IMG/VR virus record: IMGVR_UViG_3300028840_001943
Location: 1-31,463 of that record
Origin: a virus
Strand: one strand, 5' to 3'
DNA: 31,463 nucleotides
Position numbers and translations under genes: made by a program. Under the pieces are notes generated by a model. That model ran no database searches, was not told where the DNA came from, and worked only from the letters and a program-made list of their open reading frames with translations. Below are positions 1 through 6,538 of this stretch, piece by piece (the stretch's first letter is position 1; the number at the start of each line of letters is the position of its first letter).

Positions 1-25
1 CAAACAAATGGTACTGGGCTTGATC

Positions 26-48
26 TCAAGTCTGTTAACCGGACTTGA
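26..48. promoter_or_regulatory. Operator-like palindrome at the left end
   Basis: Perfect 7-bp arms TCAAGTC (26-32) and GACTTGA (42-48) flank a 9-base centre that contains GTTAACC. A second GTTAAC lies at 70-75, just before the first rightward ORF. The same GTTAACCGG string recurs at 31316-31324 in the right-end control region. Size and symmetry fit a binding site for a dimeric repressor or activator, which is inference. I could not pick a convincing -35/-10 pair in 1-79, so no promoter is called here. Confidence 0.45.
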
Positions 49-79
49 AAAATAATTGGCCTAAAAATGGTTAACAGCG

Positions 80-208
80 ATGCTAATGAAAGCAAGTAAT
101 TACAAACATGGTGAGAGTAAAGTTGAATACAAATTTTGGGAAGGCGTGAAAGCTGGATATAAAAATGGCGAACAAGACGGATACGAACACGGATCCAGGA
201 TCTGGTAA
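80..208 (+). CDS. Small ORF, 42 aa, unknown
   Basis: A 42-residue ORF starting MLMKASNYKHGESK and ending GYEHGSRIW. Its TAA stop shares one base with the helicase ATG at 208 (TAATG), the same junction type used several times elsewhere in this window. That junction is the main reason to think it is translated. The protein is rich in Lys, Gly, Tyr and Glu and has a repeating G-Y/D-G spacing near its end. It has no signal peptide or membrane segment. The start could also be the in-frame ATG at 86, and neither start has a good ribosome binding site. I do not recognise a family. Confidence 0.5.
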   Translation: MLMKASNYKHGESKVEYKFWEGVKAGYKNGEQDGYEHGSRIW

Positions 209-1719
209 TGCCCCTTCGCCCCTACCAAGAAAAGCTTTTCCTGGACGTCCGAGCCGCGTTCAAAGGCCGGCGGTCTGTACTTATGCAGTTGGCCACCGGC
301 GGCGGTAAAACCTGGATTTTCTCGGAGATGTCCAAGAGCGCCCAGAAATACGGCCAGACGGTCTGGATTTTGGTACCGCGCAATGAACTGCTATCACAGG
401 CTAGCGAGCATCTCGCGGCCGCTGGAGTGTCACACGGGCGGATTGACGCCAAACACCAGGAGTCAACGGCGTTTAGTGTCCAAGTCGTATCAAAAGACAC
501 CCTGATCCGCCGATACGACAAGATCAAGAAAAAACCCACATTCATCATTGTCGACGAGGCCCATCTTGCCCTTGATCGGTACATCGAGATCTCGAAACGG
601 TTTCCAGATGCCAAGATCCTCGGAGTCACCGCCACACCGGAGCGCCTTGACGGACGCGGACTTTCCGATCTGTACGAAACCATGGTTATGGGCCCGTCTA
701 TCCGGGAACTCGTAGAGCTCGGGTTTCTGTCCGATGTGGAGTACTACGCCCCGCCGATCCAGGGAATCGAGAAACTTCACAGGATCGGAACAGACTACAA
801 GGCCGATGAGCTCGAGGCGTTGCTTGAAACACGCAAGATCTACGGTGAATCAATTAGGCACTACCGAAAACACGCGGACGGGAAACCGTGCCTTATATAC
901 TGCCGATCGGTCAAGGCGGCGGAGGAAACAGCGGACAGATTCACGGCCGGCGGATATCGGTTTTTGTCGATTGACGGAAAAATGACACCAAAGGAGCGAA
1001 AAAAAAGACTGGATGCACTTCGGACAGGACAGATTCACGGATTGACAAGCTGTGAACTCGTTACTTATGGCCTGGACGTGCCAGCGGTCAAGGCAATCAT
1101 CATGCTACGCCCGACGCTCTCCAGGGCCCTGTATTCCCAGATGATAGGGCGCGGATTGAGGCCGACTGACGACGGATCGAAATGTGTGATCATCGATCAT
1201 GTGGCGAACTATCAAGAGCATAATCACCCATTGGCAGATTACGACTGGCAATTCTACGGACGCGAGAAACGAAAACCGCGCAAGGAAAAAGACGAGTTGA
1301 TCGCCAGGCTATGCCCAGAACTGGATTTCATGTATTGTCACAAGGCGAGTTGCATCGGTTGCGAACACAATCCAAACGGCAGGAAAAGCCGTCGGGAAGA
1401 AATGATAGATCTGGATCTGATCAAGGTGAAACCGATCGCGTTGAAAGACCGGCCGATAGAGGAGAAAAAAGAAATCGTCGACCGGATCAACCTTGCGATC
1501 ATTGAATTCGAAAAAACGGGGCTTGCCCCTGGACCAGTCGGGGAACTGCTTGCGGTTGCCAAGGAATTGAGATACTCTGACATGTGGGTATATCGAAAAT
1601 TGACACGGGGAAAATACCTGGTGAACCGGTCGTTGCTACACGAGATCGGACGCCAGCGAGGACACAAGAAAGGCTGGGCGTGGTTCCAGGCGAAACGAAT
1701 ACGGGAGGAAAATGGATGA
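208..1719 (+). CDS. DEAD/DEAH-box (SF2) helicase
   Basis: A superfamily 2 DNA helicase or translocase of the SSL2/ComFA-like type common in phages. Visible motifs are Walker A ATGGGKT (residues 29-35), DEAH (116-119), motif III TAT within GVTATPERLDG (139-149), and motif VI QMIGRGLRPT (311-320). Four cysteines at 369, 377, 382 and 385 form a likely Zn-binding knuckle after the second RecA-like lobe. The basic C-terminal tail (about 440-503) has no fold I recognise. At 503 residues it holds a complete two-lobe core without large additions. AGGA at 197-200 serves as a ribosome binding site for the ATG at 208. It opens a tightly packed operon with the DUF4326 and HD genes, which suggests a role in phage DNA replication, recombination or repair. 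The exact substrate is not shown by the sequence. Confidence 0.9.
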   Translation: MPLRPYQEKLFLDVRAAFKGRRSVLMQLATGGGKTWIFSEMSKSAQKYGQTVWILVPRNELLSQASEHLAAAGVSHGRIDAKHQESTAFSVQVVSKDTLIRRYDKIKKKPTFIIVDEAHLALDRYIEISKRFPDAKILGVTATPERLDGRGLSDLYETMVMGPSIRELVELGFLSDVEYYAPPIQGIEKLHRIGTDYKADELEALLETRKIYGESIRHYRKHADGKPCLIYCRSVKAAEETADRFTAGGYRFLSIDGKMTPKERKKRLDALRTGQIHGLTSCELVTYGLDVPAVKAIIMLRPTLSRALYSQMIGRGLRPTDDGSKCVIIDHVANYQEHNHPLADYDWQFYGREKRKPRKEKDELIARLCPELDFMYCHKASCIGCEHNPNGRKSRREEMIDLDLIKVKPIALKDRPIEEKKEIVDRINLAIIEFEKTGLAPGPVGELLAVAKELRYSDMWVYRKLTRGKYLVNRSLLHEIGRQRGHKKGWAWFQAKRIREENG

Positions 1720-2024
1720 TAACAGTCGTGAACAGACGAACATACAAAGGGCCAGGTGAATGGATTTGCCGTGGAAAATCTCCACTTGGGAATCCGTTTA
1801 AAATGAAAAATGAAAACGATCGTCAGAAAGTGATCGAAGAATATAAAAAATGGATTTCAAATCAACTCAAGCACGGTAATGCTTTTATAAGCACCGAATA
1901 TCTTAGGTTGCTTGAAATGGCAAGCAAAGGCAATTTAGTGTTGATTTGCTGGTGTGCCCCAAAGGCATGCCACGGCGATGTGCTGAAGGAAATGATTGAA
2001 AAGGACCTAGAGGAAAAATCATGA
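1716..2024 (+). CDS. DUF4326 family protein
   Basis: A 102-residue protein with the conserved DUF4326 pattern: an N-terminal VVNRR, then GKSPLGNPF, and near the C-terminus LICWCAPKACHGDVL. The CWCxPxxCHGD signature is characteristic, and the Cys/His cluster suggests metal binding. The family is frequent in phages and plasmids and has no established biochemical function. The frame is open further upstream to 1584, but the ATG at 1716 is preferred. It overlaps the helicase stop by four bases (ATGA), sits downstream of GGGAGGAA (1703-1710), and begins exactly at the conserved N-terminus. It is co-translated between the helicase and HD phosphohydrolase, so a role in nucleic acid or nucleotide metabolism is plausible but inferred. 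Confidence 0.8.
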   Translation: MITVVNRRTYKGPGEWICRGKSPLGNPFKMKNENDRQKVIEEYKKWISNQLKHGNAFISTEYLRLLEMASKGNLVLICWCAPKACHGDVLKEMIEKDLEEKS

Positions 2025-2521
2025 AAAACCGAGGACCATGGACGCTAACAAGAAACAAGGTGAAGTTCTACCTTTTGGACCCAAGACCAGAGGAGATTTA
2101 TTTCGATGATATCTCCTATTCACTGGCTCACACGTTCCGATTCAATGGACACACCGATTATTCAAACGCGTATCATTCGATCAGGGTTTCATCGATATGC
2201 GGCTCGTTCGCACTCGAAGGACTGATGCACGACGCGGCGGAACCATATACCGGGGATATTATACGGCCGTTCCAGGAGGCAATGGGGCCAGAATTCAAGG
2301 CAATATACAAAAAAATCGAATCCGACATCATGAAAGTAATCGCTGAGAAATTCGGGTTTCGGCATCCGATGCCACTGGCTGTGAAACACGCGGACAATGC
2401 GATCCTCAGAAACGAACTGATGGAATACGAGGCAGATCTACTCCCGAAAATGTCGCCAGACCTGGCACAGCATCTATTTGATGAAAAATTTTGCAAACTG
2501 TCGGAGGAACGGAAATGCTAA
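2021..2521 (+). CDS. HD-domain phosphohydrolase (YfbR-like)
   Basis: A 166-residue HD-superfamily metal-dependent phosphohydrolase. The four metal ligands are visible: His52 (YHSIRVS), His70-Asp71 (LMHDAAEPYTGD) and Asp125 (KHADNAILRNE). The short single-domain form with HDAAExYxGD matches the YfbR/phage HD hydrolases. Several of these act on (deoxy)nucleoside phosphates, including dATP-specific forms in some phages. Substrate cannot be read from the sequence. No adenylosuccinate-synthetase-like gene is present, so a link to modified-base (Z) DNA has no support here. Start and stop overlap both neighbours by a few bases. It probably adjusts nucleotide pools during infection. Confidence 0.85.
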   Translation: MKNRGPWTLTRNKVKFYLLDPRPEEIYFDDISYSLAHTFRFNGHTDYSNAYHSIRVSSICGSFALEGLMHDAAEPYTGDIIRPFQEAMGPEFKAIYKKIESDIMKVIAEKFGFRHPMPLAVKHADNAILRNELMEYEADLLPKMSPDLAQHLFDEKFCKLSEERKC

Positions 2522-3366
2522 GAAAAACACACCCATATCAACGCGGGCCGGCCGTGAAACGCATCCAGGAACAACTTGAGGCATGCGGCTACATGGTAGA
2601 CACTGACGGCATATTCGGAGAACAGACTGATCGTATCGTCCGCCAATTTCAGGAGGAATACCACCTTGAGGTAGACGGGATCGTTGGGATGTCAACGCGG
2701 CGGATGTTGCGGGATATTCTGAATGGAGCATGGTTTCAACGGACATGGTTTCAACGGATTGGGCCTCCTGGTCAAATCCTACATACCGGCAGCTCTGTTC
2801 TACCACGTCTTTATTATGGCCAGAGAAAATGGAGCAAGATCGAAGGAGTTGTGTTACATCAAACAGGATGCGCAATGCCCCTCCGCCCATATGGTTGGAA
2901 AAATCTAAACGCCCACATTGGCGTCACCTCCGTAGGAATCGTGGTAATCGCAAATCGGCCTGAATGCAAAATCTGGCACGCCCAAAAACTGTCCCATACG
3001 ACGATCGGAATCGAGATCGCCGGGAACTTCCACGGCGTCGAAGGCCGTGAAAACACCTTATGGAAAGGCGGAGGTCCGGCGGCTACACTTAATCAAGACC
3101 AACTAGATGGATGCAACGCGGCGATGAACCTGGTTCGCCAGTGGTTCGAGGAAGCCGGCCAGGAGTGGAAGTACATCTACGCCCATCGGCAATCGAGTAA
3201 GAACCGCGCTGGAGATCCAGGATCGGCAATCTGGCAACAGGTAGCGATTCCATGGATGGAGAAAACAGGCGCCACGGATGGAGGCGAATATTTCAAAACC
3301 GGTTCCGGCCGGCCGATTCCAAAAGAATGGAATAAAAAGTACGAAAATAATCGATACTGGGGTTGA
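2515..3366 (+). CDS. Endolysin: peptidoglycan-binding domain plus N-acetylmuramoyl-L-alanine amidase
   Basis: A two-domain cell-wall hydrolase of 283 residues. Residues 6-65 form a PG_binding_1 fold (HPYQRGPAVKRIQEQL, then DGIFGEQT and DGIVGMST). Residues about 108-250 are an Amidase_2/AmpD-like domain with candidate Zn ligands His115 (VVLHQTG), His224 (IYAHRQS) and Asp234 (RAGDPG), and Glu167 in IGIEIAG. It would cut the amide bond between MurNAc and L-Ala at lysis. There is no signal peptide, so export would need a holin or another route. The ATG at 2515 is preferred over an upstream in-frame ATG at 2491: it follows GGAGGAAC (2503-2510) and overlaps the HD gene stop. The linker carries a perfect 15-bp tandem duplication. 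The gene is on the strand opposite the virion operon. Confidence 0.88.
   Translation: MLRKTHPYQRGPAVKRIQEQLEACGYMVDTDGIFGEQTDRIVRQFQEEYHLEVDGIVGMSTRRMLRDILNGAWFQRTWFQRIGPPGQILHTGSSVLPRLYYGQRKWSKIEGVVLHQTGCAMPLRPYGWKNLNAHIGVTSVGIVVIANRPECKIWHAQKLSHTTIGIEIAGNFHGVEGRENTLWKGGGPAATLNQDQLDGCNAAMNLVRQWFEEAGQEWKYIYAHRQSSKNRAGDPGSAIWQQVAIPWMEKTGATDGGEYFKTGSGRPIPKEWNKKYENNRYWG
2729..2758 (+). repeat. 15-bp perfect tandem duplication in the endolysin linker
   Basis: The unit CATGGTTTCAACGGA occurs twice in a row (2729-2743 and 2744-2758). It encodes a WFQR-x-WFQR pair between the peptidoglycan-binding and amidase domains. Being in frame and perfect, it looks like a recent slippage duplication that lengthened the interdomain linker. 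Confidence 0.85.
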
Positions 3367-3391
3367 CGAATAGGGAAAGTACGGTTATATT
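3363..3391 (+). promoter_or_regulatory. Sigma70-type promoter before the lipoprotein unit
   Basis: TTGACG (3363-3368), a 17-base spacer and TATATT (3386-3391) give a near-consensus vegetative promoter. The -35 box overlaps the TGA stop of the endolysin. Transcription should start near 3398, about 35 bases before the ATG at 3432. It would drive the 56-residue ORF and the lipoprotein independently of the upstream operon. Confidence 0.7.
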
Positions 3392-3431
3392 ATTAAAAGA
3401 GGCAAGGGAATAACGAAAAAGGAGCCCCAAA

Positions 3432-3602
3432 ATGAAAACCAGATGGCAAGGAAAAGGATTGTACGACGTGTTTTTCCAAGGAGTCGATGAACAGGGGAAT
3501 ATTCGCTATACATACCAATGGACGCGCAGGTATGAAAAGCGATCCGAATTCATGGCGACCCACATTTACATCAAAACAAAGAAATACGTGACGGGGGTAT
3601 GA
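3432..3602 (+). CDS. Small basic protein, 56 aa, unknown
   Basis: Begins MKTRWQGKGLYDVFFQGVDE and ends TKKYVTGV. It has a good ribosome binding site (AAGGAG, 3418-3423), and its stop overlaps the next gene's start by four bases (ATGA at 3599-3602). The protein is basic, rich in Tyr, Trp and Lys, has no membrane segment, and looks like a small single beta-sheet domain. No family is recognised. It is the first gene after the promoter at 3363-3391, so it is likely expressed together with the lipoprotein. Confidence 0.65.
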   Translation: MKTRWQGKGLYDVFFQGVDEQGNIRYTYQWTRRYEKRSEFMATHIYIKTKKYVTGV

Positions 3603-4360
3603 TGATGAAATCCATCCTGATGCTGGCATTCCTGGCCATGGCATGCACTGACATCGACTACAGCTACGATCTGGACGAATACGAACTCGACGTTCCGGAC
3701 TGTGGCGTTTTTCTCACGGTAGACGGCGAGCCGTGGCGCGGGGAATACGATTACACAAACCAGCCACAGGATGGATATTGTGGCCCGGTTGCGTTTAAAA
3801 ATATCATGTGGTGGCACGATTCCGATGTGCCTTGGAATATTGCAGCGATCGAGCTCAAGACTGACGACTGGGATCCTGGATTTAAACTTTGGAAATACTG
3901 CGCGGCTGCCTGTCACGGAGAAATCGCCATCTGTGCCAATATTTGCTACGAAGCCGTGAGAAAACAGGTCAAGGGTACATCGACGAAAAACATTGTGAAG
4001 GCACTCACGAAAAACGCCCCGGATGGATACAGTCTTGAATTCACAGCTAAGGATCCCTCGGCAATAGACGACATCATTGAACAGATTGGCAATGGGAACC
4101 CTGTGATTGTAATCGAGACCATTAACGATGGGAAATTACACGCATCTGTTCTGACTGGATTTACATGGATTGACGGCGAGATCTGGACTGTAACTGCGAA
4201 CAGTTACGATCGAACTATTGACGATTTTATGCGCGGCTGGTCTACCATCGACAGTGGGAGCAAGATTAAACGTAAGGCAATGTATGATTTCGGAGTTCGG
4301 CCGTTTATTGCTATGTGGTATTCTCGTGACTCTCCACCCGATCCGGATAGTGAACTCTGA
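3599..4360 (+). CDS. Lipoprotein with C39-like cysteine peptidase fold
   Basis: A 253-residue predicted lipoprotein. The N-terminus MMMKSILMLAFLAMAC is a short type II signal with lipobox LAMAC, giving lipidated Cys16 on the outside of the inner membrane or at the outer membrane. The mature part has the pattern of the peptidase C39-like/papain-like family: oxyanion Gln and nucleophile in NQPQDGYCGPVAF (Cys61), then catalytic-type His181 in GKLHASVLTGF after the family-typical GNPVIVI strand, and Asn201 or Asp204 in TANSYDRT. Four further cysteines (101, 105, 112, 116) could form disulfides. Lipoproteins are not virion parts, so expression on the host envelope is likely, for example for superinfection exclusion or lysogenic conversion (inference). 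It has its own upstream promoter, and its 3' end overlaps the opposing nuclease gene by 50 bases. Confidence 0.75.
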   Translation: MMMKSILMLAFLAMACTDIDYSYDLDEYELDVPDCGVFLTVDGEPWRGEYDYTNQPQDGYCGPVAFKNIMWWHDSDVPWNIAAIELKTDDWDPGFKLWKYCAAACHGEIAICANICYEAVRKQVKGTSTKNIVKALTKNAPDGYSLEFTAKDPSAIDDIIEQIGNGNPVIVIETINDGKLHASVLTGFTWIDGEIWTVTANSYDRTIDDFMRGWSTIDSGSKIKRKAMYDFGVRPFIAMWYSRDSPPDPDSEL

Positions 4361-4688
4361 AAATTCCGCCCATCCTGGTCAGTACATCACGAAATTTTCT
4401 CTGTTCTTTTGACAGATCACCTGTCATTTTCACTTCTTCAAAAATAAACACGGCGATTTTTTTACCGACCATATCTTGGGTAACTTCCACGGTTTCCCAA
4501 CCGCAGAGATCTGGCCAGCCATCCGGTCCGGCCTGGAGAGGACGCGGTTTTTTGAGAATCAACGTGTCACCGATCCTTTTTTTTATATTGCTGACCCATC
4601 CAATGCCAGAATTGATTCGAAACAGCCTTTTCCCTTGAGGTAGACCGGAAAGAATCTCCTTAATCCGTTTTCCTTCGCGATCGCTCAT
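4311..4688 (-). CDS. VRR-NUC-type nuclease
   Basis: A 125-residue protein that fits the VRR-NUC branch of the PD-(D/E)xK nucleases. Visible pattern: GPDGWPDLCGW supplies the catalytic Asp, VFIFEEVKM supplies ExK, then the family-typical GDLSKEQRKF helix and MGGIFRV strand. Stand-alone phage members are thought to act on branched DNA as Holliday-junction or debranching nucleases. It is the last gene of the minus-strand unit and its start overlaps the membrane protein gene by four bases. It may resolve DNA before packaging or work with the helicase encoded on the other strand; both are inference. Its 3' end runs 50 bases into the convergent lipoprotein gene. Confidence 0.75.
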   Translation of the reverse strand: MSDREGKRIKEILSGLPQGKRLFRINSGIGWVSNIKKRIGDTLILKKPRPLQAGPDGWPDLCGWETVEVTQDMVGKKIAVFIFEEVKMTGDLSKEQRKFRDVLTRMGGIFRVHYPDRVESHENTT

Positions 4689-4924
4689 TGGAAAAATTGC
4701 AACAGTGCAGTTACGCCAGCGCCACCGCCGGCCAGCGCAGCAATGGAAAGGATCACGTATCCGATTCCTTTCCCGGCTTTTGTCCAGTCTATGTTTTTGG
4801 CCCAGTTTTTCTTTTTCTCGAGTTTTTCGATTTTCTCTTTCACATGGGCCATATCTGATTTTAGTTCTCCGACATCGCTGGATATGTCAGTAACTATCTC
4901 AAAAATCTTTTCACCATAACTCAT
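4685..4924 (-). CDS. XhlA-like membrane protein, possible holin
   Basis: A 79-residue protein. The N-terminal half is a charged heptad-rich coiled coil (about 15-40, ending in EKIEKLEKKKNW). A single hydrophobic, Gly/Ala-rich segment follows at about 52-78 (YVILSIAALAGGGAGVTALL). This layout resembles the haemolysin XhlA family and related small phage proteins that sit in the inner membrane and assist lysis. With the endolysin carrying no signal peptide, a holin or holin-helper role is reasonable. No second transmembrane holin is seen nearby. The start overlaps the preceding gene by four bases (ATGA). Confidence 0.6.
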   Translation of the reverse strand: MSYGEKIFEIVTDISSDVGELKSDMAHVKEKIEKLEKKKNWAKNIDWTKAGKGIGYVILSIAALAGGGAGVTALLQFFQ

Positions 4925-5700
4925 TTGTACCTCAATTCTAAACGCTCTGTTTCAGCCTTGTGCCATTCGCGAGATTTCTCCAACGCTTGATCGTCGCCTT
5001 CGACCTCGAGCCTGGATTTCATGAACGCAGCGCGATCAAGCGCGATATTTTTTTCTTTCTCGAGCTCTTTTTGTTTTTCGTCATCAGACAGACCGCGGAT
5101 TCGTTCAGTGTGCAGTTGTTCGATTATTTCATGTTTTGTTTCGTCTGGCATTGTCTCGGCCGTCTTGTATCCGCATGGAAATTCCTCGCCGAGTTTTTCA
5201 ATCACGCCGTGTTCCCATTTTCCGTCTTTTTTGATCCAATATCTTTGACCGCGGAGATCGGGTATTAATCCGTGTCCTCCGTGGAAACAAACCTGTTGGT
5301 TTTTTCTCTCCTGGAGTAGTGCCAAATATTTCTGCCAGATCTCGTCCGTGACGATAAACTCGCCGGGTTTCGGCTGAAAATATTCGATATTCTTTTTGTA
5401 AAGCTCGGTACATTTCTCGTTTAGCTTTTTTCGATCGGCCTGTATCTCCAGAATCGTGTTTTGAAACTGCTCCCAGAGAGTTTGTGCACGGGCAGCCCGA
5501 GATCGTTTTTTATTGGCCCGGTAAAATTCTTTCAACTTCAAATTCGCGGCCTGAGTTTTTTTGTGGAATTCAAGCATATCAGGATCGTTATTCATAAGCT
5601 TGTCCACTTTCAACCGGGTTGCCACCGCATCAATTACCGGATCGCCTACACCGGTTACGATCGTGTAACCGTCGATTTCTTGTGTGATGACTGTTTTCAT
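4921..5700 (-). CDS. Coiled-coil protein downstream of the tail fibre, unknown
   Basis: A 259-residue, highly charged protein. After a short N-terminal domain (MKTVITQEIDGYTIVTGVGD) come long helical, Lys/Glu-rich stretches (about 50-110 and 185-255). Between them is a small central segment with Cys and His (QQVCFHGGHGLIPDLRG). No enzyme motif is evident. Its place immediately after the fibre gene is where phages often keep fibre assembly chaperones, but the sequence does not match a family I know. Its ribosome binding site lies inside a hairpin that is repeated before the tail assembly chaperone gene, pointing to shared translational control. Confidence 0.6.
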   Translation of the reverse strand: MKTVITQEIDGYTIVTGVGDPVIDAVATRLKVDKLMNNDPDMLEFHKKTQAANLKLKEFYRANKKRSRAARAQTLWEQFQNTILEIQADRKKLNEKCTELYKKNIEYFQPKPGEFIVTDEIWQKYLALLQERKNQQVCFHGGHGLIPDLRGQRYWIKKDGKWEHGVIEKLGEEFPCGYKTAETMPDETKHEIIEQLHTERIRGLSDDEKQKELEKEKNIALDRAAFMKSRLEVEGDDQALEKSREWHKAETERLELRYK

Positions 5701-5701
5701 A

Positions 5702-5724
5702 TTTCCTCTCCCGTGGAAATTAGT
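5702..5724 (-). promoter_or_regulatory. Shine-Dalgarno hairpin, copy 1
   Basis: On the minus strand the spacer between the fibre stop and the next start reads TTTCCACGGGAGAGGAAA. The arms TTTCC and GGAAA (six pairs here, ATTTCC/GGAAAT) enclose an 8-base loop with GGGAGA. The ribosome binding site is split between loop and 3' arm. An identical 23-base string sits at 15110-15132 before another gene, so this is probably a functional RNA element and not chance. Confidence 0.6.
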
Positions 5725-6529
5725 ACCTGATACACCAGCGACCGGTTACGTTTACCGGGCGTGACTCGCTGGAATTTTTATTTATCGCTGAAACTGATAA
5801 TCCGCTATTATCAAGCAACGCACTTCCGCTTTGCGCATATGCCTTCCCGAGACCTCCCCCACCTTGGTTGTCTATCATTTCAGCCGTGCCTGAGCCTGGG
5901 GTTATGTTGAAATTTTGGTAAAAACCATCTCCTGATGCCCCTACATAATAAATAGTATGCCTATGGTCGAAAACCGCCCAGTCCTGATTGTTGCCAATAT
6001 CCCTTGATGCTCCGTCTGGATCCACGGTTCCGCTTGTGTCCAATCCGCGGGCAAAAACTCCGCGCATGTCTGGTAGGACAAAATAAGGACCAGCAACATT
6101 CCTTATTGTACCAGGAGTATCACTGGTTTTGTAATACGCCGATGCTGTCGGATTGTCTGAATCTCCCACATAAGTTGACGCCACTAGTTCAGAATACGAT
6201 GCTATGGTTATCGTCTGCCCGTTCAACGGTAACAACCGAATGCCTAGAGAGCTTGGATCTGCATTGTCACCCATCCAGAACACAACCTCGCCAGGGTACC
6301 CTGCGATCCTACGAACGGCTTCGAGTCTTTGACTGGCCGCAGAAGACTCCGTAACCGCGTCAGGAGTCAACGAAGCTGCGTTCATCAGTGCCTGTGAAAA
6401 ACCCCAAAGATCATCGATTACAGACTTGATATATGGCGTTCCGTCAAGATTGCCAGGACCTGTTGAATTCAAACCAACTACGGCAGGAAAAGCCCCGGAA
6501 GTGTTTGCTATTGTTGCATAATCAATCAT
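5720..6529 (-). CDS. Tail fibre protein with collar domain
   Basis: A 269-residue receptor-binding fibre protein. Residues about 75-175 carry the phage tail collar pattern: GEVVFWMGDN, then LLPLNGQTI, and FVLPDMRGVFARGLD. These are followed by the DHRHT (HxH) motif and a Gly/Ser-rich stretch. It ends SESRPVNVTGRWCIRY, the usual C-terminal signature of these fibres (RPxNVxxxxCIRY). The N-terminal 70 residues should attach to the baseplate. It is short for a long fibre, so a short collar-type fibre or tip is likely. The start has AGGAG about eight bases upstream. It directly follows the gp48-like gene, as in Mu and P2. Confidence 0.85.
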   Translation of the reverse strand: MIDYATIANTSGAFPAVVGLNSTGPGNLDGTPYIKSVIDDLWGFSQALMNAASLTPDAVTESSAASQRLEAVRRIAGYPGEVVFWMGDNADPSSLGIRLLPLNGQTITIASYSELVASTYVGDSDNPTASAYYKTSDTPGTIRNVAGPYFVLPDMRGVFARGLDTSGTVDPDGASRDIGNNQDWAVFDHRHTIYYVGASGDGFYQNFNITPGSGTAEMIDNQGGGGLGKAYAQSGSALLDNSGLSVSAINKNSSESRPVNVTGRWCIRY

Positions 6530-6538
6530 TTTTTTCTC

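Noticed and set aside
2021-2521. HD protein as a dATP hydrolase of a 2-aminoadenine (Z) genome
   Set aside because: No PurZ-like or DpoZ-like gene is in the window and the HD family is broad; the motif alone does not show this.
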